Shown here piece after piece: positions 1-7,343 of a DNA stretch of 64,000 nucleotides. Under the pieces are notes generated by a model. That model was not told the origin of the DNA, made no database searches, and saw nothing but the letters and a program-made list of their open reading frames with translations. This DNA comes from Acaricomes phytoseiuli DSM 14247. GTDB lineage: Bacteria > Actinomycetota > Actinomycetes > Actinomycetales > Micrococcaceae. The position numbers and the translations under genes are program-made. The DNA is taken from positions 1 to 64,000 of the forward strand of contig NZ_AQXM01000055.1 of NCBI RefSeq assembly GCF_000376245.1. Direction: 5' to 3'. How positions within the stretch are numbered: position 1 is the first letter of the stretch; every line of letters begins with the position of its first letter.

Positions 1-224
1 AGTCGGATCCGCTTGTTCGCCTCGCGGAGCTGCTTACGCTCGTCCTCGGTCAGGCCCGGCACGCGCCCGTCTTCGATGTTTGCTTTTTTCAGCCAGTTGA
101 ACAACGAGGCTTCGGAAATCCCGAAGTCTCTCGCAATCTGCGATAACGGGGCCCGGGCTTTACGGGCCACAGCCACGACATCGTCACGGAACTCTTTCGG
201 ATAGGGCTTGGGCAAGAGATACAT
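1..224 (-). CDS. IS3-family transposase OrfA (helix-turn-helix subunit), cut by the window edge
   Basis: Translated on the minus strand from the ATG at 224, the protein begins MYLLPKPYPKEFRDD and continues with an HTH region (LSQIARDFGISEASLFNWLKKA) and a charged stretch that runs off the left edge. This is the N-terminal layout of IS3/IS911-type OrfA proteins, which bind the IS ends. About 74 codons are visible; OrfB, which carries the DDE catalytic domain, must lie outside the window. Only the opposite-strand shadow of this gene forms an obvious closed reading frame here. The family call is firm; the IS subgroup cannot be assigned. Confidence 0.85.
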   Translation of the reverse strand, partial: MYLLPKPYPKEFRDDVVAVARKARAPLSQIARDFGISEASLFNWLKKANIEDGRVPGLTEDERKQLREANKRIR

Positions 225-279
225 CCTTCCAGCGAGGACGAATCCTCACAGATCAGATGTCAACCAAACCCGGGGCAGA
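1..279 (-). mobile_element. IS3-family insertion sequence, terminal segment
   Basis: The transposase start at 224 is followed outward by about 55 nt of noncoding DNA, including CCCCGGGTTTGGTTGACA (minus strand, about 260-277), which is probably the terminal inverted repeat. Immediately beyond it a dehydrogenase frame begins abruptly in mid-domain, so the element ends close to 275-280. The exact boundary and the target duplication cannot be fixed because the other end is outside the window. Confidence 0.65.
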
Positions 280-542
280 CCCGGATGAGCCAGGTGCTCG
301 CGGCGGAATGGGCACAGCACGGTATTACCGTGAATGCGGTCTCCCCCACCGTGGTGGAAACCGCTATGGGCAAAGAAGTCTGGGCTGGCGCAAAGGGTGA
401 TGCGTTCAAGGAAAAAATCCCGGTGGGGCGTTTCGCTCAGCCCGCTGAGGTCGCTGCGCTCATCGGATACCTGGCTTCGCCTGAAGCCGCGATGGTGACC
501 GGCCAGAACATCGTCATCGACGGCGGCTACACAACCCTATAA
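279..542 (+). pseudogene. Short-chain dehydrogenase/reductase remnant (3' end only), truncated by the IS
   Basis: The 85 residues from the internal Met at 285 are the C-terminal third of a classical SDR. They contain LAAEWAQHGITVNAVSPTVVET (the strand following the catalytic YxxxK helix), the substrate-loop region, and the C-terminal signature VTGQNIVIDGGYTTL. The Rossmann TGxxxGxG motif, NNAG and catalytic Ser-Tyr-Lys are all missing, and the frame upstream runs straight into the IS end. No promoter or ribosome binding site is seen ahead of 285. It is therefore almost certainly a nonfunctional fragment; the 5' part may survive on the far side of the IS. Confidence 0.8.
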
Positions 543-545
543 GAG

Positions 546-1139
546 CTAGCTCTTCGCCGGCTCGGTGAGCGCCCGGACCGCGGAAACCACCACATCACGA
601 CGATCCGCAGTGCTCAGAGTGCTGGTCATCTGCAGGTATTCGGGGGTCTGTAGATCCCAGAGCGAGCTGAGATGCAGGATGAGCCCGAGCAGCACTTCTG
701 GCGGGTAGGAGTCAGAAACGGCCCCGCGCCGCTGCGCTTCCGCAATGGCCGCAGCTTTCTTCTGATTGCTTTCCAGGACGGTCTGAATGATCGGCGCTTC
801 CGGCTGACGTTCCAGGCGGTACCAGACGGCTAACCGGGCCAGATCCGGATGCTGCTGGTACCCATCAAAAAGCCGGCCGGCATATTCCGGCAGCTGATCA
901 GCATCAATGGGAACCTCTCGGACGACCTCAGTGAGCTGCTCCGCGATCACCGCCTCGAAAAGCCCCTCTTTGCTTTTGAAGTAGTGATAAATCTGCGCCT
1001 TATTAGACTCTGCTTCACTGGCAATCCGGTCAACCCGGGCACCGGCGATACCGTAGTGCGCAAATTCGGCAACAGCGGCTTCGAGGAGGCGGTGCTTGGT
1101 CGCCTGAGCATCTCGGTTGTGGATGGGAGGCATAGCCAT
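546..1139 (-). CDS. TetR/AcrR-family transcriptional regulator
   Basis: A protein of 197 residues with an N-terminal TetR HTH: residues about 15-60 read KHRLLEAAVAEFAHYGIAGA, then a recognition helix ending in NKAQIYHYFKSKEGLF, typical of the family. The C-terminal ligand domain is not diagnostic. The gene is transcribed divergently from the dehydrogenase at 1238, with an inverted repeat between them, so it probably represses both itself and that gene. ATG codons at 1139 and 1133 are both possible starts. The inducer is unknown. Confidence 0.88.
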   Translation of the reverse strand: MAMPPIHNRDAQATKHRLLEAAVAEFAHYGIAGARVDRIASEAESNKAQIYHYFKSKEGLFEAVIAEQLTEVVREVPIDADQLPEYAGRLFDGYQQHPDLARLAVWYRLERQPEAPIIQTVLESNQKKAAAIAEAQRRGAVSDSYPPEVLLGLILHLSSLWDLQTPEYLQMTSTLSTADRRDVVVSAVRALTEPAKS

Positions 1140-1148
1140 ATCATGCCA

Positions 1149-1210
1149 ACTAAACAGATAGTTGACAAGCCATTGAGACCAATCTAGGCTGCTATCAACT
1201 AGACAGTTAG
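1149..1210. promoter_or_regulatory. Divergent promoter and TetR-type operator
   Basis: Two imperfect inverted half-sites flank the intergenic centre: ACTAAACAGATAGTTGACA at 1149-1167 and TATCAACTAGACAGTTAG at 1193-1210. They share the core TCAACTA and an outer GTTAG in inverted orientation. A plus-strand promoter fits between them: -35 TTGACA at 1162-1167, a 17-nt spacer, and -10 TAGGCT at 1185-1190, an actinobacterial-type hexamer. The left half-site overlaps the -35 and the right half-site covers the start region. Assignment to the adjacent TetR protein is inferred from position. Confidence 0.6.
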
Positions 1211-1237
1211 AAGTTCATTGACCGAGAGGACCTTTCC

Positions 1238-2146
1238 ATGCCGTACGACGTTCCCAGCCAGAGCGGCCGCCGCATCATCGTCACGGGTGCTAATAGTGGG
1301 ACAGGAAAGGAAACTGCTACCCGCCTTGCCGCAGCAGGTGCTTCACTGATCCTCGGGGTACGGAACCTGGAAAAAGGCGAAGCTGCCAAACAAGATATTC
1401 TCCGACAGAGTCCCGGTGCAGAGATCGAAGTACGCCGGATAGATCTCTCCGATCTGGCAAGCATCCGGGAATTCGCCAACGGGATCCTGGATGACGGCAA
1501 ACCGCTGCATGTTCTGATCAACAATGCCGGCGTGATGACCCCGCCAACCCGGGAAACCACCAAGGACGGCTTCGAGCTTCAGTTCGGCAGCAACTTCCTG
1601 GGCCCCTTCCTGCTCACTACGCTGCTTCTCCCCCGGCTGCTCGAAGCTGATAATCCACGTATCGCCACGATGAGCTCTAGCGCCGCCAATATCGGCTCCA
1701 TCAACCATGATGATCTGCAAGCAGAGCAGAACTATCAGCCAGTCGCCGCCTATAACCAGTCCAAGCTTGCCGATATGCTACTCACCACACATTTGGCCGA
1801 GATCGCCGAACGAAAAGGCTGGCCCCTACTGAGCACCGGCGCTCATCCAGGGTTCACCCGCACCAATCTGCAGACGAGCGGACCTAATATGGGGACCGAG
1901 CGCAGCCGCCAGGCCTGGTTTCTCAATATCGTTCCCTCCATGGAGGTCAGCCAGGGCGCCGAACCGATCCTGCGAGCCGCTACGGATTCCACAGCGAAGC
2001 AAGGAGCCTACTACGGCCCCCGCTGGTTCCTGATCGGCGAAGCACGCCCGGCGCGGATCCCCCGCTCAGCTCGCAAAGCTGATGCGCAACTGCTCTGGGA
2101 TGCCGCTGCCGAACTCACCGGCGCACCGGATATCAGCAAACTGTAG
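1238..2146 (+). CDS. Short-chain dehydrogenase/reductase (retinol dehydrogenase/WWOX-like subgroup)
   Basis: A protein of 302 residues with a complete SDR fold: TGANSGTGKE (NAD(P)-binding TGxxxGxG, about residues 16-23), NNAGVM (about 95-100), a catalytic Ser in MSSSAAN, and YNQSK for the catalytic Tyr and Lys. The length and the C-terminal extension match the oxidoreductase subgroup that resembles retinol dehydrogenase and WWOX rather than the 250-residue FabG type. The ribosome binding site GAGAGG precedes the ATG. It is controlled from the promoter shared with the divergent TetR gene. The substrate is unknown. Confidence 0.85.
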   Translation: MPYDVPSQSGRRIIVTGANSGTGKETATRLAAAGASLILGVRNLEKGEAAKQDILRQSPGAEIEVRRIDLSDLASIREFANGILDDGKPLHVLINNAGVMTPPTRETTKDGFELQFGSNFLGPFLLTTLLLPRLLEADNPRIATMSSSAANIGSINHDDLQAEQNYQPVAAYNQSKLADMLLTTHLAEIAERKGWPLLSTGAHPGFTRTNLQTSGPNMGTERSRQAWFLNIVPSMEVSQGAEPILRAATDSTAKQGAYYGPRWFLIGEARPARIPRSARKADAQLLWDAAAELTGAPDISKL

Positions 2147-2151
2147 AATGC

Positions 2152-2194
2152 CGAAAGGGTGAGGGAAGAACTTAGTTCTTCCCTCACCCTTTCG
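2152..2194. terminator. Bidirectional terminator hairpin between the SDR gene and ffh
   Basis: A perfect 20-bp stem: CGAAAGGGTGAGGGAAGAAC at 2152-2171, loop TTA, and its complement at 2175-2194. It lies between the stop of the plus-strand dehydrogenase (2146) and the stop of minus-strand ffh (2207), so it can serve both convergent genes. No long T run follows on either side. Confidence 0.75.
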
Positions 2195-2206
2195 ACGCGT
2201 CTCCGG

Positions 2207-3784
2207 CTACTTACCGAGGAAGTTCTCGAAGCCCTTCGGTAGATTGATCGCCGAGGGATCAAAATCCTGGTTCTGCGCACCGAAGGCAGCACCAGACGCA
2301 GGGGCGCTGCGATTATTCCGCCGTTCCTCGGCCTCCCGCAACTCCTGAGCTGCTTTGGCAGGGTTACCGGAGCGGGCTTTTTTCTTCTTACCCGCAGCGG
2401 CTTTACCCTTTTTGCCACCGCCAAAACCGCCACCTGGCATACCCGGCATCCCGGGCATACCGCCGCCGGAGGCCATTTTCTTCATCATCTTCTGAGCCTG
2501 ACCGAATCGCTCCAGTAGACCATTCACCTCAGAAACGTGCACACCGGAGCCCCGGGCGATACGGGCCCGGCGCGAGCCGTTGATGATCTTCGGCGCAACT
2601 CGCTCATGCGGTGTCATCGAGCGGACGATGGCTTCCACCCGGTCGATCTCGCGCTCATCGAACTGCTCGAGCTGCTGACGCATGTTCTGCGCACCGGGCA
2701 TCATCATGAGCATTTTCTTCATGGAGCCCATATTGCGCAGCTGACTCATCTGAGCCAGGAAGTCGTCGAGGGTGAAGTCTTCCTGATCGGCGAACTTCTT
2801 CGCCATCCGCTCGGCCTCGGCCTTGTCCCAGTTCTGTTCGGCCTGCTCGATGAGCGTCAGGACATCGCCCATATCCAGAATGCGGGAAGCCATCCGGTCC
2901 GGGTGGAAGACCTCGAAGTCGTTCAGGGACTCACCGGTGGAGGCGAACATCACCGGTTTACCGGTCACCGTGGCCACCGAGAGCGCCGCGCCGCCGCGGG
3001 CATCGCCGTCCAGCTTGGACAGCACGATGCCGGTGAAGTCGACACCTTCGTCGAAGGCCAGCGCGGTGTTGACCGCGTCCTGGCCGATCATCGCGTCGAT
3101 CACGAAGAGCACTTCATCCGGAGAGATCGCGGCCCTGATATCAGCGGCCTGGCGCATCAGCTCGGCATCGACGCCGAGCCGGCCAGCGGTATCGACGATC
3201 ACCACATCGTGCAGCTTCGCCCGAGCCGAGGCTACGCCTTCCCGGGCGACCGCCACCGGATCACCCGTCGGGTCCTCGAACTCCGAGGAGACTCCCGGAT
3301 GCGGGGCGAAGATCGCCACTCCGGCGCGTTCGGCGCCCACTTGCAGCTGGCGGACCGCGTTCGGTCGCTGCAGGTCGGCGGCCACGAGCAGCGGTGAGTG
3401 CCCCTGCCCTTTGAGCCATTTGGCCAGTTTGCCCGCCAGCGTGGTCTTACCAGCGCCTTGGAGACCGGCCAGCATGATGACCGTCGGCGGATTCTTGGCG
3501 AGCCGGATCCGCCGGGTCTCGCCACCCAGGATCTGCACCAGCTCTTCGTTGACGATCTTGACGATCTGCTGCGCCGGGTTGAGCGCGGCGGAGACCTCCG
3601 CGCCGAGCGCACGCTCGCGGATCCTGGCGGTGAAGTCGCGCACCACCGGGACCGCGACATCGGCATCGAGCAGAGCACGCCGGATCTCTCGGACGGTCGC
3701 ATCGACCTCGGCTTCGGAAAGCTTGCCTTTACCGCGCAGGTTCTTGAAGGTTGAAGCCAGCCGATCAGAAAGTGAATTGAACAC
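2207..3784 (-). CDS. ffh: Signal recognition particle protein Ffh (SRP54 GTPase)
   Basis: A 525-residue protein that binds 4.5S RNA and signal sequences and delivers ribosomes to FtsY at the membrane. It shows the N domain (residues 1-90), the G domain with P-loop GLQGAGKTT (about 107-115), DTAGR and SKLDGDARGG, and a methionine-rich M domain (MKKMLMMMPG and following). The C-terminal tail is longer than in E. coli, with Gly/Met (GMPGMPGMPGG) and Lys-rich segments, as is common in Micrococcaceae. The ATG at 3784 gives the expected N terminus MFNSLSDRL. An inverted repeat GTACTC-cttaa-GAGTAC (3817-3833) lies upstream in its promoter region. Confidence 0.97.
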   Translation of the reverse strand: MFNSLSDRLASTFKNLRGKGKLSEAEVDATVREIRRALLDADVAVPVVRDFTARIRERALGAEVSAALNPAQQIVKIVNEELVQILGGETRRIRLAKNPPTVIMLAGLQGAGKTTLAGKLAKWLKGQGHSPLLVAADLQRPNAVRQLQVGAERAGVAIFAPHPGVSSEFEDPTGDPVAVAREGVASARAKLHDVVIVDTAGRLGVDAELMRQAADIRAAISPDEVLFVIDAMIGQDAVNTALAFDEGVDFTGIVLSKLDGDARGGAALSVATVTGKPVMFASTGESLNDFEVFHPDRMASRILDMGDVLTLIEQAEQNWDKAEAERMAKKFADQEDFTLDDFLAQMSQLRNMGSMKKMLMMMPGAQNMRQQLEQFDEREIDRVEAIVRSMTPHERVAPKIINGSRRARIARGSGVHVSEVNGLLERFGQAQKMMKKMASGGGMPGMPGMPGGGFGGGKKGKAAAGKKKKARSGNPAKAAQELREAEERRNNRSAPASGAAFGAQNQDFDPSAINLPKGFENFLGK

Positions 3785-3900
3785 CGGTGCCGAATCTTTC
3801 AGAAGAAAACTATTATGTACTCCTTAAGAGTACCGTCCGAGAGAGTTTTCCGGGCAAGTCCGAGGCAGGCCTGAGCGCCTAGTCGTGGCATGCTGGACAG

Positions 3901-5382
3901 ATGGGAAAGCCTCGTGAAACCACTCAGCAGACAGCCCCGCGAAGCCAGGACTCCGTGAGCGGCACCGGCCCCTCTGCGGAGCCGGAAGATGCCATTCGCA
4001 CCCTTCTGATACTCGGCGCTACCGGGGATCTGACCGCTCGCCTGCTGCTGCCGGGGGTCGCCAGGCTCATTGCCTCCGGCCGCGCCTCGACACTGCGGCT
4101 GGTCGGTGCCGGGAACAGCGACTGGAGTCAGTCGCAATGGCGTGATGTGGTCTCCAAAGCGTTCACACAAGCTCTGCCAGAAGCGAACAGCTCGAATGAG
4201 CAGAAGCTGGCCGAGGTGCTCGAGGGAACCAGTTACGAGCAACTGGATGTGACCGAAGAAGGCGCACTGGCCGGGGTGCTGAACAAGCTCGAAGAAGCCG
4301 AGCAGACGCCGGTCGCGGTCTATTTCGCGTTACCGCCTGCGGTCAGCCAGAAAGCCTGCGAGCTGCTCTCACCAGAGGACGTTCCTCCGGGCACCCGGTT
4401 GGTCATGGAGAAGCCTTTCGGCTCGTCCGCAGCATCCGCGCATCAGCTCAATCAGGTTCTGGCGGCGCTCGTGCCGGAAGAGCGCATCCACCGGGTCGAT
4501 CACTTCCTCGGCAAATCCACCGTCTTCAATATCCTGGGCCTGCGCTTCGCCAATCAGCTTCTGGAACCGCTCTGGAACGCCCGGCATATCCAGCAGGTCG
4601 AGATCATCTTCGACGAGGAGCTGGGGCTGGAGAACCGCGCCGGATATTACGATCGAGCTGGAGCGCTGCGGGACATGGTGCAGAGCCATCTGCTGCAGAT
4701 CATGGCGATCATCGCCATGGAACCGCCCGCGACGCTTGATGAACGGGATGTCCGCGATGGTGTGTCCGCGGTGCTGCGGGCCAGCACAGCGGCACCGGAG
4801 CAGAGCCTCCGGGCGCGGTACACCGCCGGTCAGGTCTCCGGCGGTCAGGTGCCGGATTACACCGCAGAAGACGGAGTTGATCCCGGGAACAACACTGAGA
4901 CCCTGGCACAGATCGAAGTGCGCATCAATAACTGGCGCTGGGCCGGCGTACCCTTCATCCTGCGCTCCGGCAAAGCGCTCGGAAAGACTCGCAAAGAGGC
5001 CGTGATCACCTACCTGCCCGTGCCGCATCTGCCCACGGGCTTCCGCGGCACGGATACGCCGACCCAGTTGCATATCGGCTTCGGCCCGGACACTCTGCAG
5101 TTGGATATCGATGTCAACGGCCCCGGCGATCTGTTCACCCTCAACAGCATCGAACTCTGCGCCGAACTAGCCGCTGACCCGCTGCTACCCTACGGCGAAG
5201 TGCTGGATAGCGTACTCAAAGGCGATCCGCTGCTGTCGGTGCGAGGCGATGCCGCAGAACTGTCCTGGGGCATCATCGAGCCGACGCTGGCGCATTGGGC
5301 GGAACAGGGGTCAGAGGGTCTGAGCGACTATCCCGCTGGCAGCCAGGGCCCCGAGGAGTGGACAACCAATAATCCTGAGTAA
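3901..5382 (+). CDS. zwf: Glucose-6-phosphate dehydrogenase family protein (divergent Zwf)
   Basis: A protein of 493 residues, normal for G6PD, which oxidises glucose 6-phosphate to 6-phosphogluconolactone with NAD(P)+. Visible motifs are a Rossmann LILGATGDLTARLLLPG (about residues 38-54), MEKPFG, the active-site RVDHFLGKST (usually RIDHYLGKE), and the C-terminal G6PD domain (FILRSGKALGKTRKEA). The motif after GDL usually has a basic residue in RKLxPAL; here it is RLLLPGV. The gene is divergent from ffh and isolated, not in a pentose-phosphate operon with tal or opcA. Family membership is firm; that it is the main housekeeping Zwf is uncertain. Confidence 0.82.
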   Translation: MGKPRETTQQTAPRSQDSVSGTGPSAEPEDAIRTLLILGATGDLTARLLLPGVARLIASGRASTLRLVGAGNSDWSQSQWRDVVSKAFTQALPEANSSNEQKLAEVLEGTSYEQLDVTEEGALAGVLNKLEEAEQTPVAVYFALPPAVSQKACELLSPEDVPPGTRLVMEKPFGSSAASAHQLNQVLAALVPEERIHRVDHFLGKSTVFNILGLRFANQLLEPLWNARHIQQVEIIFDEELGLENRAGYYDRAGALRDMVQSHLLQIMAIIAMEPPATLDERDVRDGVSAVLRASTAAPEQSLRARYTAGQVSGGQVPDYTAEDGVDPGNNTETLAQIEVRINNWRWAGVPFILRSGKALGKTRKEAVITYLPVPHLPTGFRGTDTPTQLHIGFGPDTLQLDIDVNGPGDLFTLNSIELCAELAADPLLPYGEVLDSVLKGDPLLSVRGDAAELSWGIIEPTLAHWAEQGSEGLSDYPAGSQGPEEWTTNNPE

Positions 5383-5408
5383 CCCTGGATAGTGCCGGGT
5401 CAGCCCGC

Positions 5409-5747
5409 TCAGACCGCGGCGGGCCCGCGCTCCCCGGTACGGACGCGCATCGCCTCGTGCACCTCGACGGTCCACACCTTGCCGTCTCCGGCCCGCCCGG
5501 TATAAGAGGAAGAGATCAGCACATCGACGATGTCATCGACTTGCTCCTCGGTGGCGAGTATCTCGATCCGCACCTTCGGCAGCAGATCGACCACGTATTC
5601 GGCTCCCCGATAGATCTCGGTGTGCCCGCGTTGACGCCCGTAACCGTTCGCGGCGCTCACCGTGAGCCCCTGGACCCCGTAGCTTTCCAGCGCACCCCTG
5701 ACTGCATCGAATTTCTCCGGGCGGATGATCGCCGTGATGAGCTTCAT
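5409..5747 (-). CDS. glnK: PII nitrogen regulatory protein (GlnB/GlnK)
   Basis: A 112-residue trimeric signal protein that senses 2-oxoglutarate and ATP/ADP and controls the ammonium channel. The T-loop signature GRQRGHTEIYRGAEYVVD contains the modifiable Tyr51, and the C-terminal PII signature TGRAGDGKVW is present. In actinobacteria this Tyr is usually adenylylated by a GlnD-type enzyme, which is not in this window. It overlaps the end of amtB by 4 nt (5744-5747), so the two genes are translationally coupled, the classic amtB-glnK arrangement, and GlnK is the better name. It has a short C-terminal extension rich in Arg, Gly and Pro. Confidence 0.95.
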   Translation of the reverse strand: MKLITAIIRPEKFDAVRGALESYGVQGLTVSAANGYGRQRGHTEIYRGAEYVVDLLPKVRIEILATEEQVDDIVDVLISSSYTGRAGDGKVWTVEVHEAMRVRTGERGPAAV

Positions 5748-7111
5748 GCTTCCACCTTCCGCTGTCCATGGCCGGTGCCCTGACCTGAGGCATCCGCTGC
5801 TGTTCGCCCTGCGCCCTGCGCCGGCTGGAAGGCGCTGCCCACCCGGCCGCCGAACTCATAGGCTGTCTCGGCGTGCACGGAGAGGTCGATGCCGTTAATC
5901 TCGTGTTCCTCAGCTACTCGGAAACCCATGGTCTTATCGATGATCCATGCAATGACGAAAGCTATCGTAAACGAGTAGACCATGACGGCCAGGGAACTCA
6001 GCGCCTGCTTGCCGATCAGCTCCAGCCCGCCGCCGTAGAACAGCCCGGCGCCCTCGGCGGGCGAGCCGGGATCTGCCGCGAAGCCGATGAACAGCGTGCC
6101 GAGCAGCCCACCTACCAGGTGCACTCCCACGACGTCGAGGGAGTCGTCGTAGCCGAGCCGGTACTTCAGCCCCACCGCCAGGGCGCAGACCGCCCCGGCC
6201 AGCGCACCGAGCACGATAGACCACGCCGGGGTGATCGCCACTGCTGCCGGGGTGATCGCCACCAGCCCGGCGACGACCCCGGAAGCGGCACCCAGCGACG
6301 TGGCGTGGCCGTCCCTGATCTTCTCCACGAAGAGCCAGCCCAGAATGCCCGCCGCCGGAGCGACCAGCGTGTTGATCCAGGCGTACCCGGCAGTGGCATC
6401 GGCCGCCAACGCCGAGCCCGCGTTGAAACCGAACCAGCCGAACCAGAGCAGCCCGGCCCCGAGCATGACGAAGGGAAGGTTATGCGGCCGGTGGCTGGGA
6501 TCCTTGCCGAAGCCCAGGCGCTTGCCCAGCACGAGCGCCACGGCGAGCGCGGCTGCCCCGGCGTTGATGTGCGCGGCGGTGCCGCCGGCGAAGTCGATGG
6601 CTCCGAGGCCCTGGCCGATCCAGCCCCCGATGGGGTTGCCATCGGCGTCTTCGTTGAAATCGAAGACCCAGTGCGCCACGGGGAAGTACACCAGAGTCAC
6701 CCAGATCCCGGCGAAGAGCATCCAGGCACCGAATTTGGCCCGGTCCGCGATGGCACCCGAGATCAGAGCCACGGTGAGGATGGCGAAAACCGCTTGGAAC
6801 CCGACGAAGACGATCTCCGGAATGGTACCGACGAGCGGAGCCTCTTCACCGGTATCGAGAACCCCGTTCAGGCCGAATTTCTCCAACGGGTTTCCGAGCA
6901 GGCCCGCGAAGAGGTCCGTGCCGAACGCCGCGGAATAGCCGAAGAGCACCCAGAGCACGGTCACTAGACCGATAGCCCCGAAGCTCATCATGATCATGTT
7001 CAGAACGCCTTTGGAGCGCGTCATCCCGCCGTAGAAAAAGGCTAGTCCTGGGGTCATCAGCAGCACGAGGGCTGCGGAGATCAGAACCCACGCAGTATCA
7101 CCGGTGTTCAT
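5744..7111 (-). CDS. amtB: Ammonium transporter AmtB
   Basis: A 455-residue polytopic channel protein for ammonium/ammonia. It starts MNTGDTAWVLISAALVLLMTPG, carries the family FYGGM motif and later segments such as HINAGAAALAVALVLG and VVGVHLVGGLLGTLF, and has a Gln/Gly-rich cytoplasmic tail. An upstream in-frame start at 7129 exists, but the ATG at 7111 is preferred because AGAAAGG precedes it at proper spacing and the family begins at this point. It is the first gene of amtB-glnK. A GlnR-like box lies about 160 nt upstream. Confidence 0.95.
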   Translation of the reverse strand: MNTGDTAWVLISAALVLLMTPGLAFFYGGMTRSKGVLNMIMMSFGAIGLVTVLWVLFGYSAAFGTDLFAGLLGNPLEKFGLNGVLDTGEEAPLVGTIPEIVFVGFQAVFAILTVALISGAIADRAKFGAWMLFAGIWVTLVYFPVAHWVFDFNEDADGNPIGGWIGQGLGAIDFAGGTAAHINAGAAALAVALVLGKRLGFGKDPSHRPHNLPFVMLGAGLLWFGWFGFNAGSALAADATAGYAWINTLVAPAAGILGWLFVEKIRDGHATSLGAASGVVAGLVAITPAAVAITPAWSIVLGALAGAVCALAVGLKYRLGYDDSLDVVGVHLVGGLLGTLFIGFAADPGSPAEGAGLFYGGGLELIGKQALSSLAVMVYSFTIAFVIAWIIDKTMGFRVAEEHEINGIDLSVHAETAYEFGGRVGSAFQPAQGAGRTAADASGQGTGHGQRKVEA

Positions 7112-7240
7112 GGGCAAGCCCTTTCTCATCTCGAATCGGCTGGATCCAGGTCTGCCGGATCACAACGATGTTCACGGCAACTGGTGCCAGTAGATGAGAT
7201 CGATTCTGCGCAACCGAGGTTTCCGCAGCGTCGGCAAGGT

Positions 7241-7309
7241 GTTGCCGGAGTGTTACAAGCCGTGAGGTGAGGTAAAGGCTATGTCACCGGTTCTTGTCCG
7301 GGATGTTAC
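7241..7309 (-). promoter_or_regulatory. GlnR-like nitrogen control boxes upstream of amtB
   Basis: Read on the minus strand, 7309-7272 holds four 5-mers each separated by exactly 6 nt: GTAAC, GACAA, GTGAC, TTTAC. This is the a1-b1-a2-b2 architecture of actinobacterial GlnR boxes (gTnAC-n6-GaAAC repeated every 22 nt). A second half-box, GTAAC-n6-GCAAC, is at 7256-7241. The a sites match the consensus well and the b sites only partly. The position between ftsY and amtB fits nitrogen control of amtB-glnK. Confidence 0.5.
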
Positions 7310-7343
7310 AGCGCACCCATGGTTCAGGCGCGTTTCCGCCGGT

